A DNA stretch of 64,000 nucleotides from Taenia hydatigena (taxonomy: Eukaryota; Platyhelminthes; Cestoda; Cyclophyllidea; Taeniidae): the NCBI GenBank assembly GCA_036345935.2, contig JADWOT020001313.1, forward strand, positions 95,001 through 159,000, in the 5' to 3' direction. Made by a program: the position numbers and the translations under genes. Positions within the stretch are counted from its first letter, which is position 1. Every line of letters starts with the position of its first letter. The notes beneath the pieces are model-generated. The model made no database searches, had not been told where the DNA came from, and was given only the letters and a program-made list of their open reading frames with translations. Below are positions 1 to 10,713 of this stretch, one piece after another.

Positions 1-232
1 AGTTACGCCAACATGGCATAAAACGCTCGCACGCTTCTTCCCTCTGTTCCATCATCATCAGTGCGTGTCTTTTCACTTCATTTCAACTCACGCCATTCTG
101 GTTTTCGTCTTCCAATGATAACACTCCCTGGTTTTCTTGTCTAGCATTGCAAATGGCCTACATTTTGGACCCTTGCATTAAATATATTTCTGCATTTCCT
201 TCTTCATCTGCTTACTTCCCCATACATCCCCG

Positions 233-380
233 ATGCTTGCAACTCACACGCAACCTCGCGTTGGAAAGCGTGCACCACGTGCTTTTGCAGGCTTGGTGGC
301 CTACCGGTTGATACCACGTGGAGCATTGGCGAACCCAGCGTTCTTAAAAGCCTCATCTCATATTGAACCCCTCTCTTTCG
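233..380 (+). CDS. possible first coding exon, product unknown
   Basis: A short open frame starts at ATG 233 (MLATHTQPRVGKRAPRAF...) and runs 49 codons plus one base to a consensus donor GTGAGT at 381. Read through the donor, it stops a few codons later. The peptide is rich in Ala, Arg and Leu and poor in acidic residues, which would suit a mitochondrial targeting sequence or a basic N-terminus, but no family is recognised. No joining exon with phase 1 entry was identified downstream. An overlapping frame starting at ATG 154 is also open for about 50 codons, so coding status is uncertain. Confidence 0.25.
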
Positions 381-1406
381 GTGAGTCTGCTCACTGCACT
401 TAGAAATCGGTTGTTATTCTTTACTTGTGACACGCTCCAGTGAATTGATGCATTCCGGACTTAATGTGCTTTTTTCTAGACCTTCATCGTTGAAGGGTCC
501 ACGTCCTCAAGCAGAACAATGTATTGTTGGTATAATCACGCCTTCCTGACCTCTATCTCATCTGTTTGTCAACCACAATGCCCTCACGTTTGACTGTGTT
601 ACCTTCATGACATGCAGGCTTCCGGGATGTCATGTTTATTTGTGCTACATTATTCGTGATTTAAATTGTGTGTTGGCCGAAATATGGGGTGCCATTATTC
701 GCACAGATGGCTTGGATTATCAGCAGATGCGCATGTGTAGTGCTGCGACTAAAATTTGAAGTAAATGCTACAAATTATAAAGCCATTGCCAGCATTCCAT
801 CAAATAGGATGAATAAATTGGTAACAGTGAATCACGAAGCCTTATCAATACGCCGCAGAGAAGATGCAAGTGATTAATAGTTCTTCTCGAGACGACAATG
901 TCCTCAGATAAACCAAATGAAAGACATTACTTTCCCTTCAGCGATAAAAAGCCAGCCATTAAAAGCGAATCGGCCTTGATTTGCCAATGATCTAGACTTA
1001 GTTCTGGAACTTTTAAAGCGCCTTTTAATAAAGGGAGAGCTGTACCCACGATGCTAAAAGGGTGCTTTGAACCAATTCTGTCGTGACTAACCAAAAATCT
1101 ATCATTGGTAAGAAGAAAAGTGGGGTCCAGCTGAGCTGTGTCTAATACCACCCTTTTTAGGGGTCCGAATGTTTAGGTCGTGACGCTGCCATCTGATGGA
1201 CAGCTCAGTCATGTCACAGTTACTTACCAAACACAAACCGCGATCCCATGGTATATCTTAGAAGCCAGCAAAAGAAGGAGGAGGTAAAAAAGCTGGTGCA
1301 TCCTTGTCAAATACTACCGACGTGCCTAGGCAGTGAGTACGATGTGAAAGAACCGCTTGTGAAGGTACTTGCAAGCATGTGAATCAAATGTAACAGAATT
1401 GATGTT
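381..1406. other. intergenic, nothing recognised
   Basis: AT-rich spacer. A minus-strand GTAAGT donor near 1228 follows a short peptide-like stretch with a pyrimidine-rich acceptor before it, but the implied exon is only about 29 bases and cannot be supported. No RNA gene or repeat was recognised before the tRNA-like sequence at 1407. Confidence 0.5.
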
Positions 1407-1915
1407 GATTCCGTGGCCTAATGGGTTATGCATCTGATTACGGATCAGATGACTGTGGGTTTGAGTCCCGCTGGGGCCGTAAATTTTCTTTATCTCTCCC
1501 TCTGCTTGTAGTAGCACCGGGCTTGTTCAACAATGAATTGCAATAAGAAGGATAGATGTGATACCCACTTAGATGCTTGAAGAAAGGGGCAACAAATCGA
1601 ACTAAAATGTGGGAGGTGGAATGTCATCATGCTTGGTGAAAGGCTAGAATCCATAATATCCGCTTTATTAACGACGCCCTAACCTACTAGCCTGTCTCAT
1701 CACCACCAATCTTCAACCCTCATTTTTCCTTCGTTCTCTCACTACCAAATCCTTTCCACTACTTTTCCTTTGCACTTACTCCCCTATATTCACATCCTTC
1801 TTCACCTACTCACCTCATCCACTCCTGCTGTCAAGCTCTCTCCTCCGACCAGATGCCATACTTCGCTGTTATGACAAATGGAAGGCCATGTGTGGTAGAT
1901 TAAGTGTGACCAGTG
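1407..1915 (+). mobile_element. tRNA-Arg-derived SINE-like element, copy 1
   Basis: Bases 1407-1479 are 73 bases long and fold like tRNA-Arg: a perfect 5-bp anticodon stem closes a seven-base loop with anticodon ACG, and a 5-bp T stem is present (GTGGG with CCCGC). The acceptor stem pairs at six of seven positions if G-U is allowed, with one A-C mismatch. An A-box-like TGGCCTAATGGG and a B-box-like GGTTTGAGTCC (consensus GGTTCGANTCC) are present. About 430 bases of body follow, ending in a C/T-rich tract. The same tRNA head plus body recurs at 52344-52840, so this is a retroposed family rather than a lone tRNA gene. The 3' boundary is approximate and no target-site duplication was identified. 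Confidence 0.65.
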
Positions 1916-2214
1916 GAGTCACGTATTGCACCAGTGGAAAAGGAAGGAGTAGAAAACAAGTTTTAGCAATCTCCGTAGCTCTGATGTCAGAACACTTGCG
2001 AACCAGTTGAGTTTTGCTTGCCTCATTGCCTCGGCTTCACCATGTCCTATTGCCTTAGCAACTACCCGCTCTAGCATCGTGAACTCACACCATATACAAA
2101 CTGATGGATCGAATGTGTAGGCGGATGGGTGGGTAGCTTATTTGGTACTTTTTTGTAGAAATTTGGTTAATAAGAAAGCTGATGCTTAGAACTTCTATTT
2201 AAATAAGATCTAGG

Positions 2215-3850
2215 CTGCATGTTTGGGGTTCTAAAGCATTCCTAGACATAATATACCAGGAATGGCAATGATAAGGCTAAGAATGTTTTTTTTTCAGCGG
2301 TTGCCCGCTAGCAGTAATTCCATTATGCAGAAAACATAACACTATTTACGAATTTCGTACACTGCTACTTCATTTATGTCTCGCATTCAAATTGGCAAAC
2401 GCTGCTCAGATCACCCGCATACGTTTATTTTCCATTAATTTAAGGCAGCAATCGAAAATAGGGTGTTTGTTTGTTAACATTAGTCTTGGTTGAATGGCAA
2501 AACGAATTAATCCTGTTTGTGTTTTGCACGAACCATTTAATGGCTAATTAGTTCGTGGTCGTACAGACATCCAGTAATTGATGACCGCACCTTATTGTTC
2601 ATCTAGAGGCTGAACAGTTTTAGAAAGTAGCAATGCTGTTGCAATGCTTGTTTCATTGCACATTTTAAGTGAGAGGCATCAGTGACTACGAATAGGTAAG
2701 TAGAGGGAGCATCATCTGCAACTGAGGATGAAGAGTAGACTGGATGAGCACAGCCTTGGTTACTGTTCTCCCTGCCTATGCGATCATTTCACTCAATACT
2801 AAGGCCTGAGAACCAAGGCTAAAAATGAGAAGCCAATCGCAATACACTAACAGATGAGACGGTGGATCATTACTTATTACAGATTCCCTTACCAGCCACG
2901 GCTTGTCCAAATTATATAGCTTACGGCTAAGACCATTCAGTTCATCAAGTTTTAGCATTTGTGGGAATTAACCCCTGCATTAGTGGGTTGATACTCTAAA
3001 TGGGGTGCAAAAACCAGGTCATCCGCATGCCCTGATGAAGATTTCGTGAGATAATTAAAATTGACTTACTGGTAGATGAGCGAGAGTAGCCACTTCCAAG
3101 ACGTGCGTGTGTATGAGATTGTCGGACCTTGTTGTATGCACACGAAAGCGACAACGGTGAAGCGACATAAATGAGACAAATTGGAATGATTCCGAAACAT
3201 AAAGTCCCGCAAAATAATAATATTTTAAAGTAAACTCTGATATGCATAGGGCAAGAAACTGTTAACTGCTCCATACTTTTCGTTTAATAGACCGTGTGAT
3301 AAAGGGCTTGTTATTGTTGACACTATTAGCGAACAGTTAAACCATCCGCTTGCTTGTCATTCATTTCCTTCGCCCTGCATACTGCTCTGGTAGGTGGGTG
3401 TTCTATCAGCGCGTAGGCTTTCGCGAGACACACGTATCTGGTCTATTCATTCTTCTTGCATCACAAGTGCTCGCTCAAGCCACACGAGTGGTTATTGCTG
3501 TGTGATAGATGCATAGCGTGCTTGTAGGAAAGCATAAGATTTCGGGTAACACTCATTTGTTGAAGTCGTCACGTATGGGAAGATTTATTTTTCAGCACAG
3601 TGATTGTGTGATAAGCTGCCATGTTGTGCACTTACCAACAAAAGTAACATCTCTGAGACGGTATAATACCCAATGTGGCTGCACGGAATAAGTGAAAGAA
3701 TTATGAGAGCAGCGCGTGAAAGGACATAACGACTTGTAACATAGTGAAATATTCAGACTAATCGTTGCACGCTCATTCAATTCCCTAATTCCATCAACTT
3801 TTAGTTATGCTGAAGTTTTGGTCGTACAACCTAGAGTCACAGTGCAATGG
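2215..3850 (+). repeat. long dispersed repeat, copy 1 (inverse of about 42580-44230)
   Basis: Read forward, this segment matches the reverse complement of roughly 44230 down to 42580 over its whole length with moderate divergence and small indels. Anchors include TTCTAAAGCATTCCTAGACA near 2230, TTAAGGCAGCAATCG near 2440, CTCCCTGCCTATG near 2768, AAATGGGGTGCA near 2998, ACGCACG near 3103 and GGACATAACGACTTGTAACA near 3721. The left edge is fairly sharp near 2210-2220, while the right edge fades near 3850. An exon-like unit of the other copy (43320-43389) is present here on the minus strand near 3070-3140, with its donor kept but its acceptor AG lost. No transposase or reverse transcriptase is seen inside. 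Confidence 0.75.
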
Positions 3851-5275
3851 AAACCGTTATGCGATTCCAACTTGGGATAACTGCATTTTGATTTGTGACG
3901 AATTTTAGGATGAGATCAAGAATGTAAGGAAGGCTGCCATTGGTTTTAAACCCTTACCTATGCGTGGAGGCAAGTGTTTCGCAAAGGTCTTTCAAGTTCC
4001 ACTCTCCCACACGATTCTTGGCGAAGTTGACAGCAGTACCATTGCGTTCACAAATAGACAAACCCCTTCTTGGTCTGTCCTTTAGTTCGAGCAAAGCAAG
4101 TTAGGCAGCTTTAGCGAGAGTTCCGACCAACACCTCTTCCTTCTAGAATGCTTGGCACCCGGAACAGCAGAAAGGACTCAGTATAAGCCGAATGCAAGGC
4201 ATAGAAATGGGCGGAATGAAATCTAGGAATGCTAGTACGCTGTTCATTGATGTCAATAGCAAATATGTGTAAGCACTGCGTGCAATACCTGCCTCACGTG
4301 ATTACATACTAACTTAGGTATTCGTTTACTTTTTTAAAATCAATGTTTGTTCAAATAGGTGGTTTTGGTTATGCATCACAATCGTCTAGGAAAGCAGGTA
4401 ATTAAGATACACTTTTGCACTCACGACTACAAAATCGTCGCTGCTAACCAACATATTATACAGGGTTGAGAGACCGACATCGTCGAAACGAAGATGAAAC
4501 CCTAAAATCATGCTGCTAAGATGACAGCATAAGTAGAAATTCCCTTAGAAGAACATCGGTAATAATTGTATGGTAACAAAATGCCTACTTCTGCTTAAGG
4601 TATTTAATTTGGGTCTAAACTAACAACCAAGAGATGGTGAGCGCGATAAATACATTGCATAGCCAATATTAATAAAGAGAAGGCAATAAGAAATGTTCGT
4701 GAGCTGATTGCAAGTAAAGGCTGAAGACTCAAATTAGTTTAAAGAACACTTTCCAATTGCATGCAAAATAGGAATCGCCTACACTGAAATTATCCCAAAG
4801 AAACAGCAGTCAATTAGCACACCCGTCCTCGTATGTGGCGAAGATCATTGCCAATCGTGCGAGCCCTTCCTTCAAAACAGAGTTCCTTCTAACCTGATCC
4901 TATTCCTTTACTGATCATTATGCAGTACTCAAGGCTACAGTGGATGCCAAAATTTGACATGATTTTAGTGACTTTAACAAAATTATCTATCAACATCAGG
5001 TGCAGAAGTCTAACCATTGTGTGCTGTCAACCTGGTCGTCATTGCGGTTCATCAACAACAATCTCAATCAATTGAACAAGTGGCGATAGGGCACCAAAAG
5101 AATAGAAGGACTGTTGGCGTAGTCTGCCACTGCATAGCTTGGCGAAATAAGTACAACTTGCAAGCTCTATTTTTAACTAGCTTAAATTACCGCCAAATCG
5201 GCCAAACAAACTGCCATTAACAAAAAACAAAGAAGCCAAGTTATTCATAAGAGGGTATTTTTTGACACTAATGTT
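3851..5275. other. intergenic, nothing recognised
   Basis: No convincing coding, RNA or repeat feature was found. The longest open frame (5017-5220, 67 codons) has no splice support and unremarkable composition. Weak similarity to the region beyond the other repeat copy may extend a little past 3850 but could not be followed by eye. Confidence 0.4.
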
Positions 5276-5308
5276 TTGTCGCTCCGTACGAGGATGTATC
5301 CTCCCTGC

Positions 5309-5731
5309 TCAGTGGAAATGCATCTCAGGACAGTACAGACTGGCTACAGACAAGTAGAGAGTCAGTGGGTCTGGTCGTATGGTATCACCTGGACATATGC
5401 CAAAACAGATTTTCCAAGGCTTCCTGAAGACCCGTTGGGTGCCATCATCGAACCTCCAAAAAGCACGACTGATCCTACTTCGGAAGCTACTCCGTCCAGC
5501 CGGTAAGTGATCATCTCTCCTCCTACTAGATTCATCGGGTTCGCCAACCGGCTCCCTATCTTCCTCTACCTCCAGCGCATCGGTCACCACATCACGTCCC
5601 AAGGCATTAGATATCTCGAAAAGATCCGCCGCCAATTTCCGCGCAGCCTCACCCTCTGACGTCATGGCTGCAAAGACGCGATGAATGGCAAATCGCGATG
5701 AATAAATTGGACCCTCATCTGCTATTTTCAT
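5309..5731 (-). CDS. unknown ORF, possible gene fragment with a frameshift
   Basis: This minus-strand frame begins with ATG at 5731 (MKIADEGPIYSS...) and is open for 140 codons. Its first 65 residues look protein-like (Ala-rich, then acidic around EVEEDREPVGEP), after which composition changes to Arg/Ser-rich. At about 5545 a second minus frame becomes the better one: Gly-rich, MNLVGGEMITYRLDG through to DQTH at 5362. A single-base slip would join the two. This could therefore be a decayed gene or two unrelated open frames. The plus strand of the same interval is also open (5276-5506) and ends at a consensus donor GTAAGT at 5504, so strand is not certain. No family is recognised. Its 5' end lies in the mirrored sequence at 5709-5949. 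Confidence 0.3.
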   Translation of the reverse strand: MKIADEGPIYSSRFAIHRVFAAMTSEGEAARKLAADLFEISNALGRDVVTDALEVEEDREPVGEPDESSRRRDDHLPAGRSSFRSRISRAFWRFDDGTQRVFRKPWKICFGICPGDTIRPDPLTLYLSVASLYCPEMHFH

Positions 5732-5949
5732 CGTCCCTTTGCAAGGCTAAGCCTGCAAATCAGTACTTTTTTTCCAAGTCGTAGTGGCTCAGTGATGCAT
5801 ATAATATGTATACGCGCATGTTGCTTTTACCCTTGACATAAGATCTTCAGTTTGCATCACTGAGACACTGCAGCTTGGAAAACCAACACGCATTGATTCG
5901 CAAGCTTAGCCTTGCAAGACTGGCAATGGAAATAGCAGATAATAGTCCG
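5709..5949. repeat. large imperfect inverted repeat with about 54-base centre
   Basis: The left arm (about 5709-5799) and right arm (about 5854-5949) are reverse complements with some mismatches. Matching blocks include GCAAGGCTAAGC (5741-5752) against GCTTAGCCTTGC, CTCAGTGATGC against GCATCACTGAG, TTTCCAAG against CTTGGAAA, and ATAGCAGAT at both outer ends. The centre, about 5800-5853, holds TATAATATGTATAC. Each arm contains an outward-reading ATG: minus at 5731 (MKIADEGP) and plus at 5926 (MEIADNSP). The arms could be terminal repeats of a small element or mirrored 5' ends of a duplicated gene. Confidence 0.7.
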
Positions 5950-6000
5950 TTCCATCCTTCCGATAACGAAGAGCTTCCAAATCTTTCTCAAAAGAAGTGA
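5926..6000 (+). CDS. short ORF mirroring the start of the minus-strand ORF at 5731
   Basis: ATG 5926 opens a 24-codon frame (MEIADNSPFHPS...) whose first eight codons align with those of the oppositely oriented frame starting at 5731 (MKIADEGP). The reading frame stops at 5998-6000, and no continuation resembling the other protein was found in any frame. Either the right-hand partner is a broken copy, or the protein similarity is incidental to a DNA-level inverted repeat. Confidence 0.25.
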   Translation: MEIADNSPFHPSDNEELPNLSQKK

Positions 6001-7550
6001 AAGATGGTTGGAAAAGAGTGGTTTGCCAAAGTCCTTGTCTATCTACACCCGTGGGCGATATACTGAAACGGGGCAGCAGCAGGACGCGGCGTTGTAAAGG
6101 TCTCGACTTAACATGAAACACTCAGGACATGATTCGCCAAATCTGGAACACAAAGATGTTTGCAAATTTTAACGCCACTTCGAGTGGCGAATCGGCAATG
6201 TTGTCTTGTTTGTCATATTGTGTCTTAAATGTTTGGAAGGTGCTTTTACAAATAAATTGCTAAGCTTAATCGTTGTGGAAAAGTTTTGATTTTTCTAGTA
6301 AGAGACAAACCTCTAAATCATATTTTACCGAGTACAAAAATTTGCGAGCCAAAGCCATTTGAACGAATTTTCCTACCTATGATGATGCGTCTGCACAAAT
6401 TGGAGGTTAACGAGATCTACTACCAAGCACATTATGCAATCTTGATCAAATGTTTACCGTTTAATGCGTTTCTTCTTTTTAAAATCACGCTGAATAGAGT
6501 AGGACTCGATGCATCCTAATGCGTGAAGTTATCGACCATAATTGTCTCAAGCGTGGCACATTGGTACTCTTTTTCTGATCCGAGAAAACTTGATCAATCA
6601 ACCGCCGTAAGCAATAATTTCTCAGTGTTCGTAAGCAACGGTATTTATTTGTTTGGTTTAGATTGACCTTGTCTTTGAAATAATCGTTCCATATCCTGTT
6701 CCTTATTAGACTGGATCGGGAGGTTTTTAAAGTTAGTACAGTCGGTAATGTTCCATTCGTGGTGGTGGTGAAGCACAAAACCACGGAGGAATGCTTGCTG
6801 ATTATCTACAATACGACTTTATCTGATAGCTACACGGTATGCAAATGCTACTTAATTCGAATTCGGTAGGTGAGCAGAATATTTGTTTTTGGCGATTTCT
6901 GCCCCTTCGAACTGCGTCTCATTTGTTATCACTAGTAAACATATGTGTGCATTATCATCACATCGCAAAATTATCTTCGTGAATGCGTAGCGGGTACTGT
7001 AATTTATGAGTAGGCTTTGCAAGTATCTACACCTGATAGAAGTTGATTGCCATGGCTAACTCGAAGGCTAAAACGAAACAATACATTTCTTTTATCGAAA
7101 TATGGTTACGAAATTCTCATTTTCATTGACTTCTAGCCTCTCAAGAAGCAGTCTACTTATTTCTTTTAGTGGAACGTTTTGCTTAGTCGCGAATCACAAT
7201 TCATCCTGGTGTAATTGCTTAGATCGAGGCACTGGATATCTGCCAAGGTGGGAAACGTGCGTCTTTGGCAATCGCTGTGCTGATCAGAAAACAATCATTA
7301 GAGCTTCCTTCTAAGTTTGACCTCCAAAGCGATTTGCTTAAATCTCTTCTGAGGTCCGACGTACAAGCTTATTCCGTTCCCACCGAGGCAATGGTTGAAC
7401 GTAAATATCTTTCAAAATCATAAGTTTCTTTACAATTTGCGATAATAGGAGCACTGTGCAGAGGTAGCATATTTAAAAGAGAATGATTTCCCTCTTCTTT
7501 GGATGAACGAAATTGTTTATCTGACGAGATGAGTGTTTTGGTTATTCTAG
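6001..7550. other. spacer upstream of the fibronectin III gene; first exon not found
   Basis: The gene that begins at 7551 enters in phase 1, so it needs at least one upstream exon, probably with a signal peptide. A hydrophobic frame starting at ATG 7102 (MVTKFSFSLTSSLSR...) is a candidate, but it has no convincing donor. Nothing else was recognised. Confidence 0.35.
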
Positions 7551-10500
7551 TTGATCCACCGTGCGATATCTACGGAAAGTTGGAGCTGAAGTCACCCAAG
7601 ACTGCTCGTCTCATCGTCACATCCCGTCCGCCAGCTTCACATCCTCGTTTAATCCGTCGCTTCACCTTCGTTTTTAGTCATATTTATGAGACAATTGTTT
7701 TCGATCTCGTCGACGATAAAGTAAGTTTTTCGTCCTCCTTCCTTCCTACCTTCCCTTCCAAATTTCGACCCTTTCAGATTACTAATGTTTGCTAGCAACT
7801 TTGCAATACCATACATTCTACAGCTTCGGGTAGGACTTGATTCGATGGAGTGGAGCTAATTAGTTAGGGCTGAATTGTTAACTTCGATGAGTGTGCGATT
7901 GAAATAATAATGGCTCTTGTGCGTACTTCGTTTAAACTATAACGTGTCTCCCTCCGCGCATCCCTGGTCATTCTTCTACACCGACCGAGGCCGAAACGAG
8001 TGCTATGCCCTACTTCTTCATAAAGATGAGAAGGTGTAGGCATGAATGAAGACCAAATTAGAGCACTATCGTAATGACGAATGAAGCTGTCAGGCTTACG
8101 GATTTGGTATTGTTTGAGACGGTTTGGCGCATTACATCACCCTACAAACGCTGCTGTCATGATCATATCCCAAAAAGAAAAGAACCAGGCAGCACTCCTC
8201 GATTAGTGTGTGCAACTCCTTCCTAATGACACATTTGTTAATTTGGGTAAAGAGGATGCTTTGGTACACCTTCTGCCTTGTGGGACTGCACGGATTTGGA
8301 CATCATCTATAGTGTAAGACTTATGCGCCTTAGATCCCCATTGAAGACACCATTGAGTAGGGGTGCCCTACGTAAAATTTGTTGTAAATTTACTGAAGCA
8401 ACGGCAAGGGAATGTTAGGCTGTTAGCTTACTTACCCAAATGTCAAGGGCGTCACACGAGACTTCTTTTAGTCCTATGGCTACTAACACAGACGCGTTAC
8501 ATCTGCATTATCTTTTACTTGACTACTTTAGGATCTGTCTAAATACAGAAGCAAAAATGTCATTGGGCATGACAAAATTGTGCACTCTCAATACGAAAGG
8601 ACCATGCAATTCGAAGTTTGTCCAAAAGCTCTCCACGCGTATCCAGGCAACTACACTGTTACGGCATATACAAATGATGCTGCGAGCAGAAGAGCTGTTC
8701 ACCCCATTATTATGCCCAAGTTTTGTGAGTGTCCTCATTTCGCCTCCTCTCATAACTTGGCTTATGCTATTATATTTTATGGAGAGAAGCAAAATGAAAT
8801 ATTGTTTTGTTATTCTCTTTTCCAGTCGCCTTGCAGCCCCCATTTTACGAGATATACGCCTCCTGGGATAGTGTAACAGTGAAATGGGACAGCCCACAGC
8901 TCTTTTCAACTTCGTGCACGTATCTCGTGGACGCGGTCCCGTATGACAGGAATGCAAGCCGTGTGATACAACAACCTCGACCCAACCAACAAAGGTTGAC
9001 ATTCCATAACCTCTCCCCAGATGCCAAATATGGCATCAAATTAGGATCCAACTGCACTGGAAGTGATCCCTTTTGGACCCACCCAGGTGACGTTGAAACC
9101 AACGCTGGAAGTAAGGACGATCAGACACAAGTATTTGCATATATCTTATGATGGCGGCTACTTTATTGTTAACTTGCTATTTCCTTCTAAGTACCGGGAG
9201 TTCCGAGAGACATAAAATTGACACAAAATGGGCCAAAATCGGCGAAACTGACCTGGATACCGCCGCTTAAACTGCCTGGTAAACACCCTTATTACGAGTG
9301 GAATTGTGGGCTCAAAAATAGCTATGTCAGAATGAGGGGCAAAACGGAGGACACGCATACGGTTTTGGCGAATGTTGGACCGGGACTTTTGTCATGCACA
9401 GTGCAAGCTCTAATGAAGACAAAGAGACACATGGATAACTACGGAACTCCAAGCTCTCCTATCGAGCTACACATTGATTCTGCAGGTAAGAACTATGTGT
9501 CTTCGTAAGTAAAAGCATAGAATTCAGAGGTCTTCTCTCCAAAGGCATGTGAAACCATATGCAGCACTAAAAGGTGTGGATGGATGGTAGGGTTAGTGCG
9601 AAATGAATGAAGAGATGCAGGTTGCAATGATAATAATAATTGTTATTATTTTCGACCTACGACTGTTAAATTTTTTTGCATTTCTTGCCAATCTCTCATC
9701 AGAGTATGGTACACCCACCAGCACCTCCACCACGCCTACTACTGTGTCAACCAGGGCTCCAAAGGGGAAGGAGGAGGTAGCAGTAGAGAAGAGAACAGAA
9801 GCAGCCCCCATCACTACACAACGTAAGACGTGCTGTGATTAGCCCAAGCTGTCTCCTCTTCTGACAACTGACTGAAGACTTACCATTTATGTTTGCCACT
9901 TTGAATGGCTCAGATTCCAATGCACCGGAAAAATTACAAATTGGTCCAAATTATAAAATCCTGAGTCAACTCTTAGAATGTCAAGGCTGTTGATATATAG
10001 AGTCATAACCATGTCTAGCCCTACCAGGCTGAAGTCGTCTCATTAGAAGCACTTCGAGTACCAAGAAGGTAAGCCAATGAAATGTTGGCACGAATCTCAT
10101 TAATCAATGAGAATGCTGCGTTTTTGATTATTTCAGAACCAGTGCCTCCTGAGACCACCCACTCAACTCTTTCAACAGCTGTTAAAGTCGGTAAGTTTTT
10201 GGACTTCCTATGTTAACCTCATCGGCTGAGCGATATTTTAACCCCAATACCACAGCCTTTTCATTCGGTAAGGCCTATAGAAATTGGGCGTTCTTGTTAG
10301 CCTTCACAAATTTCAGCCCAAATGCCGTAGAACCTTTAAGATATTTGAACAGTTTGGCAGAATCGGTTAGGTCTTTTAGTGATTTTGCTGAATTACTGAA
10401 GCTTTACTGACGCTAATCGGTGAGGGTTTGCTTCGAATAGACGCTAACACTTCGCAAACTGTCGAACCATTTGACCATAATTACTCAACTCTTCTTACGG

Positions 10501-10713
10501 GGCAAACAACTAAGGGTAAGTTTAGCCTTCCGTATGAATGCATCCAAATGAAATGTTACTGACTTAAGGAGACAATTTTGAATGCTTAAAGGACAAATAA
10601 ATACTTCGACTGTGATGCACGCTGTCTTCGGGTGCTTGGAGGTTTCCTTTAGCCGCTATTCTTGGGATAATTTTGCAGAAATGGCGCCGGAAAAACGCAA
10701 CGAAAATGTTTGA
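7551..10713 (+). CDS. multi-exon protein with three fibronectin type III domains and Thr/Ser-rich stalk (5' end missing)
   Basis: Exons by splice signals: 7551-7720, 8532-8724, 8826-9110, 9192-9485, 9703-9822, 10137-10190, 10441-10515, and possibly 10679-10713 ending in TGA. The first two join in phase 0 (AAA|GAT) and form one FN3 domain. 8826-9110 (95 codons; ALQPPFYEIYASWDSVTVKW, later LSPDAKYGIKL) and 9192-9485 (98 codons; PGVPRDIKL, LTWIPP) are each a whole FN3 domain flanked by phase 1 introns. The next exons encode a low-complexity stalk (TPTSTSTTPTTVSTRAPKGK). Several Asn-X-Ser/Thr sites suggest an extracellular protein. Introns are short (81-101 bases around the domains). An alternative 3' end exists: reading through the donor at 10516 gives a stop at 10560, followed by AATAAA at 10596. 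No membrane segment was found. FN3 identity is confident, the function unknown. Tapeworm oncosphere antigens are also FN3 proteins, but this is not identifiable as one. Confidence 0.75.
9628..9651. repeat. short AT-rich palindromic microsatellite in an intron
   Basis: ATAATAATAATTGTTATTAT reads nearly the same on both strands. It lies in the intron between the third FN3 exon and the first stalk exon. Confidence 0.5.
10596..10601 (+). promoter_or_regulatory. candidate poly(A) signal for a short form of the FN3 gene
   Basis: AATAAA lies 34 bases after the stop at 10560-10562, which is reached if the intron starting at 10516 is retained. This spacing suits a real 3' end, so the gene may terminate here instead of splicing to 10679. 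Confidence 0.4.

Noticed and set aside
8440..9102. Long frames on both strands (143 and 159 codons)
   Set aside because: They overlap the FN3 exons, which have better splice sites, matching phases and recognisable domain motifs.
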